From Spinacia oleracea (lineage: Eukaryota > Streptophyta > Magnoliopsida > Caryophyllales > Amaranthaceae), in contig NC_079487.1 in NCBI RefSeq assembly GCF_020520425.1, positions 132,392,385 to 132,456,384 on the forward strand: 64,000 nt of DNA, read 5' to 3'. Positions 59,911 to 64,000 of this stretch are shown here, one piece after another (the first letter of the stretch is position 1; each line of letters opens with the position of its first letter). The position numbers and the translations under genes were made by a program. The notes under the pieces were generated by a model. That model had not been told where the DNA came from, did no database searches, and was given only the letters and a program-made list of their open reading frames with translations.

Positions 59911-62820
59911 TCAAAATGCTTGACCGCAGAAGATGAAGGCTTGAACAAGGCTTTGTGCCGTGTGCAGTTGGCTTGGAGTTCCTGATATTACAACTCGGCC
60001 CTCAGATGCCCCCGGATTTGGATCATGAACAATTACATCAGCTCCAGAAAACTAGAATCAAGAAAGAAACAACAGAGTTTATGTCAGAAACCAAAAAGTC
60101 GGATTAATTTCTTAGATGTTACTGCAAAGGACATAAAACTGCAATAAAGAAGCAACACATAGTTTATTACAGAAATAAGACCATAATTGATTTCTCAGAT
60201 GTTACTGCAATAGACACAAAATCTTGATATGGCTACATATAGTCAGTGACGAACATTATTACAGTATACTGCAAACAACTACAAATCTGCTGTTCCAAAC
60301 CCACCTGTGTAATATGACCAAGATTAGTTTTGTTTTCTCCATAAACATGAGGTAGCAATATCTGCGGAACTACAACTTCTACAGATTTCACCATTGACAT
60401 CTGACCACTGCACCATGAGAAAAAAAAATCAAATCAGCATGTCAGTATAAAGCAGAGAATCAGGACACAAAAAGTTCTGCATTTTTTCTTTCCGTTAGGC
60501 CTTTGTTCACGATGTTGGACAATGATCATGGCATTAAACAATAAATCAAACAAAACTCCAGTAGAATAAATAAACTAATAGGTAGGGGTAAAGGACAACA
60601 GTTACCTACAAAAATTTTGAAGCTTTCTACAGACAGGGAGAACATTCACACAAATACATAATTGCACCAACATTGATAATATGTTCTCCTACCACGATCT
60701 CAAGTGTGGAAGGGAGCCAAAGAAGGAAAGAACTCCACATCTTACAAACTATGCGAACATTACACTACTGAAATCCTTTCAATATAACATTGTTCAATCA
60801 CCTAATATAGAGTATAATTTACTCAAAAACACCAGGCTCACCTTTCACTATTATTTGCAACAGCACCTGAAGGCCCAGGCCCTGCATCAGAAAATCTGCT
60901 AGGATTCCCGTAGTCAACTGCCTGAACAATTAACGTTGTGCAATACTCAGAGATCAATTTCAAACACATGTTAACTCACCAAAGAAGCAACAGGTTATTA
61001 CCTGAGGATTCCACGCTTTAGGAGAAGGTAGTCGCTCAAATGACAGGCCATAAGAAGTTCTATCACCACCATAATGATGATGATCATGTTCACCAGTAGC
61101 TCCGTCAGTTCTATCCATATCATGTGGAAACGATGAATGGGCTTGGCCTTGACCAGAAGAACGGTTATCGTAGGCATGAGGCAATCCAACAGGCGAATGA
61201 TAATGACCGGGGGAAGCCTGATCATGTCTAGGCCGAAATGAAGGAGATGGTAATTCCTGATAATTAGTGAAGTAAGATGAGCTACTAACATGAGAAAGGT
61301 GTTGTTTTGGTGGAAACACAATGTCCCGAAGCCTACTGGTAATCTGAAATAAAGCATCCTGTACTGACTGTAAGCTCCCAATGACCTGTGAAATATGTTG
61401 AACGATCAGTATCTTATTTGAACTCTTCACTGATCACAAGAAAACACGGAAATAAGCACCAAGTTTGTGGTAGAAAACATAAAAAAAACGTAGGGCAAAA
61501 GGTCTTCCTTTCATAGTGTTCAGTTCAATTTTAATGCAACTTGGACAAAAAGTTTCAAATTTTGAGGGGAAGGGGGGTGGCAAGCAAAGCCATAAGGAGC
61601 GTAACTAAGGAGAACTTTGGTGCTATTGCCAACACAACAAACAATCTAATTTAGGAATCAGCTTAAATAAAATGATAAACGAAGAAAGTTCCACCCCCAA
61701 GCTAAGGAATCATTAGAGTTCACCAAAATATTACCTGCACAACTTCATCACTTTGGGAATTAGGATTCAGGCCTTGTTCCCTGCCAAAAATTCGAATACT
61801 AGCACCAGTAAGTCTTCTCATTTCTGCAATAATGAGCCCTCCTTTACCCAATAAACAACCTATTTGTTGTGAATGGACAAGAAGCCGGCAATAACAGCAG
61901 CACCTGGTTCAAATCCGACCTCAGCTATTCTGCTGTGCACACGAATGACAGCATCCTGAGCAGGAGAGTGTTTCAGTTCCATACTCTGAAACAGTTTGAA
62001 AAGAAAAAAGAAAAAAAATACAAATGAGTAAATCAGTAGGATATATCCATACAAGTGATTTTACTAGAAAATTGAACTTTGATGCTGACAATGCCACAGA
62101 GCAAAGACAAAGAAGCCCGTTCATCTAATAATACCTAGCTCTTAGCTCTGCTCCTTTATCATGATTCAAAAGTACTATTTCCTGATATAATGGAACATTC
62201 AGTTTCTTGTTTTGACACCAAAGATTCTAGGCAGAGAAAAAAGCTATAATTGATTGGACACTGTAGCTGATGCAAAAGACTTCCAAGCATGCATAATCAA
62301 AGGCTCCTGTTTTTGAAAAATCCATAAAATATATTTCACTTCCTTTTATGGGTGAAAGAACGTGATTTAAACGAAAACCTCAGATTTTTCACATTTTCAC
62401 ATCTCAATTGAACTACAAAAAAACTTACAGAAACCAACAAGTAGAATGTGCATAACAATAAAAAATTTATTGTTTACGTGCCTCTCGTGCTGATACGATT
62501 ACAACCCGCTCATCTGAATCAGGAGCAACAGGATCGCCTATCTTGACTGATGCCCCAGTTTCACTTTGAATCGCCCGTATAACGGACCCACCTTTTCCTA
62601 TCAAACCACCAATTTTACTCACATGGCATAGCATTCTGAAAACGACATCATCTTCGTGAGTCATCCTATGGTTATGATCGGCAGCATGACCACCTCTTTG
62701 AGGGAAAGAATCTGTCGGACTAATGTTAGTTCCTTGAAACATATCAGCTCTGGGGTGCTCCTGAAGACAACTTGAAACTGACAAGAGAGCTTTCTTTACA
62801 GCTTGAATGTTTCCTGCTAT
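59911..62820 (-). CDS. Multi-KH RNA-binding protein (HEN4/At5g15270-like), 3' part, with a frameshift
   Basis: Nuclear KH-domain protein of the HEN4-like group, which binds RNA in pre-mRNA processing. Minus-strand exons here: 62482-62820, 61735-61985, 61002-61385, 60842-60921, 60305-60407, 59911-60051; earlier exons lie beyond 64000 or in the unread 1.2 kb upstream. KH signals: DDVVFRMLCHVSKIGGLIGK followed by GGSVIRAIQSETGAS; then QQIGCLLGKGGLIIAEMRRL followed by TGASIRIF; then VEVVVPQILLPHVYGENKTN. A His/Ser/Pro-rich linker lies between the last two. The end is HTAQSLVQAFIFCGQAF. The exon at 61735-61985 is 251 bases where phase on both sides needs 252: one base is missing near 61885-61889 (ATTGCCGGCTT where family sequence needs GCN CGG CTT), so the frame breaks inside that KH domain. 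Exon 62482-62820 must join through a GC donor (GAG|GCACGT). The family is firm. Confidence 0.88.
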
Positions 62821-63172
62821 CTAAATTTCAGGAAAGGTGTTAATACACAGAAGGATCTATTACCCATCATAATGGAGGAAAGAGATTGATGGATCGATTG
62901 TATTTATCAAAATAGAAATATGAAAATGATGCATGAGATACTATTCAGCAGAAGAGACAAGTTACAAGCTTACTTATGTCTTGTGTCATCCACTCATCCC
63001 ATGCACTTCTTAATATTAAATCTTCCTATTCCTTCAAAGCCACCATTCCACCAACATAGATGATATATGGGATTTGACATCAATCAAAATACATCATAAA
63101 TTCCATCTTAATACTAAGATCTGAAGAATTTGTAAACCCTGATCAGCAATATAACTTAGGAGAAGACATTTA
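62821..63172. other. Intron sequence of the KH gene
   Basis: No exon could be recognised between 62821 and 64000 on the minus strand. This stretch is AT-rich with no repeats of note. Confidence 0.5.
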
Positions 63173-63476
63173 GGCTCCATTTGTTTTGACGGCAAACACT
63201 TCCCCCGAAAATGATTTTTCCATTTTTCCCAAGTGGAAAAACATTTTTCCTTCTCAAAGGAAGGAATGCCAAATTTTTCTCTCTACTCCCTTACATTTCT
63301 TTTTCTCTCCTCCTTTAATCTCTCATTTCCACTTCTATTATCTTTTTCTCTATAGCTTTTCTAATAAGGAAACAAAAAAAAGGAAGACTATTTTCCCATG
63401 ATTTTCTCTTGAAATTTGTTTTCAATGGAAAATCATTTTCCTTTGAAAATGTTTTTCGTTGAAAACAAACAGAGCC
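63173..63476. mobile_element. Tourist-like MITE
   Basis: The left end GGCTCCATTTGTTTTGACG pairs with the inverted right end GGCTCTGTTTGTTTTCAACG. TTA flanks both sides (63170-63172 and 63477-63479). The interior is built of complementary GGAAAAATCATTTTC-like stretches. Confidence 0.85.
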
Positions 63477-63479
63477 TTA

Positions 63480-64000
63480 GAGGACATATCGTTATGCAGT
63501 TCCACTTACCTAATCTACACTGACGCAAGATACAACCAAAATACTGAGTAATAAATTGGATTTCTCCAAAGTCTATTCAAGCAATACCACAAACTTATGA
63601 AAGTCTCGCCTAGTTTTTTATAACCTCGTATCTCTAATTTGACAAATCCATACCAAACAAACAGAAGATGCAGGGAGTGGTTCATTAAAAACAAGATGAG
63701 TTCCTCAGCCGAGTCAGCCTTGATAACTCTTTAGCATCGTCAACCTCCAAAGTCCAAACATCAATCTCTGAGTCTATCCCTATTTTGCAACATCGGCAGT
63801 AGTAGAAGCAGTAACATTCTACTACTTACCTCCCAGTAGTAGAAAGGGGAAAAGGTATAGATCAAAAGGTGCAACAAAGAGTTAGCAAGATCACATCAAC
63901 AGTTAAGCATACCTGGAATAACTCCTCCTTACCTCCCATCTCATTCTAAGCCTTTTCTTATACCTTTGAAAATCTCATGCTTTTAATGTCAATCCTGCAA
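63480..64000. other. Right edge, no gene recognised
   Basis: Probably intron or 5' flank of the KH gene. No coding stretch or repeat boundary was identified. Confidence 0.4.

Overview
This is a plant nuclear window. Introns have GT-AG borders with AT-rich interiors, and the proteins are plant families: ACA Ca2+-ATPase, alpha-expansin, stromal Hsp70, CAR C2 protein, MTP-C4, MNS mannosidase, TIFY/CCT/GATA factor and a HEN4-like KH protein. The space between genes is packed with MITEs, hAT, Mutator-like and Helitron elements and tRNA-derived SINEs. The proteins and repeat style resemble Amaranthaceae/Chenopodiaceae (Caryophyllales). That placement is inference from memory and was not tested.

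Layout. 1-2077 (-): 5' end of an ACA8/ACA10-type Ca2+ pump. 2.8-5.3 kb: SINEs and a small Mutator-like MITE inside an older MITE. 6.06-7.33 kb (+): alpha-expansin. 8.0-11.9 kb (-): chloroplast stromal Hsp70, 8 exons. 12.2-23.3 kb: a gene-free repeat block holding a 4.4-kb MULE-like element with a 1.75-kb Pack-MULE inside it that carries a piece of amidophosphoribosyltransferase, several MITEs, and a broken duplicate of an MTP-C4 exon region with its own insertions. 23.75-26.79 kb (+): CAR-type C2 protein. 27-29 kb: MITEs and a Helitron. 29.5-30.6 kb (+): DUF7054 protein. 31.75-38.2 kb (-): MTP-C4 cation-efflux transporter, 13 exons. 38.4-39.5 kb: GC-rich repeat and a Helitron. 40.56-49.82 kb (-): class I alpha-mannosidase MNS1/2, 14 exons, with a hAT, two MITEs and a Helitron in its introns. 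50.9-51.6 kb: LINE 3' remnant. 51.98-55.89 kb (-): TIFY-CCT-GATA factor (ZML type). 56.8-59.2 kb: a four-level transposon nest. 59.9-62.8 kb (-): 3' part of a multi-KH RNA-binding protein whose third KH segment carries a one-base frameshift.

The genes are unrelated housekeeping and regulatory genes, each with its own promoter. There is no operon or pathway cluster. Exon borders were placed by hand from splice signals, reading phase and family similarity; for every complete gene the exon lengths sum to a multiple of three. I see no undescribed multi-gene system. The most interesting material is the mobile-element biology: gene capture with perfect 9-bp target duplications, a paralogous empty site that proves a hAT insertion, palindrome-ended elements, a two-member Helitron family, and an unidentified 580-bp retroposed sequence with a 16-bp target duplication.
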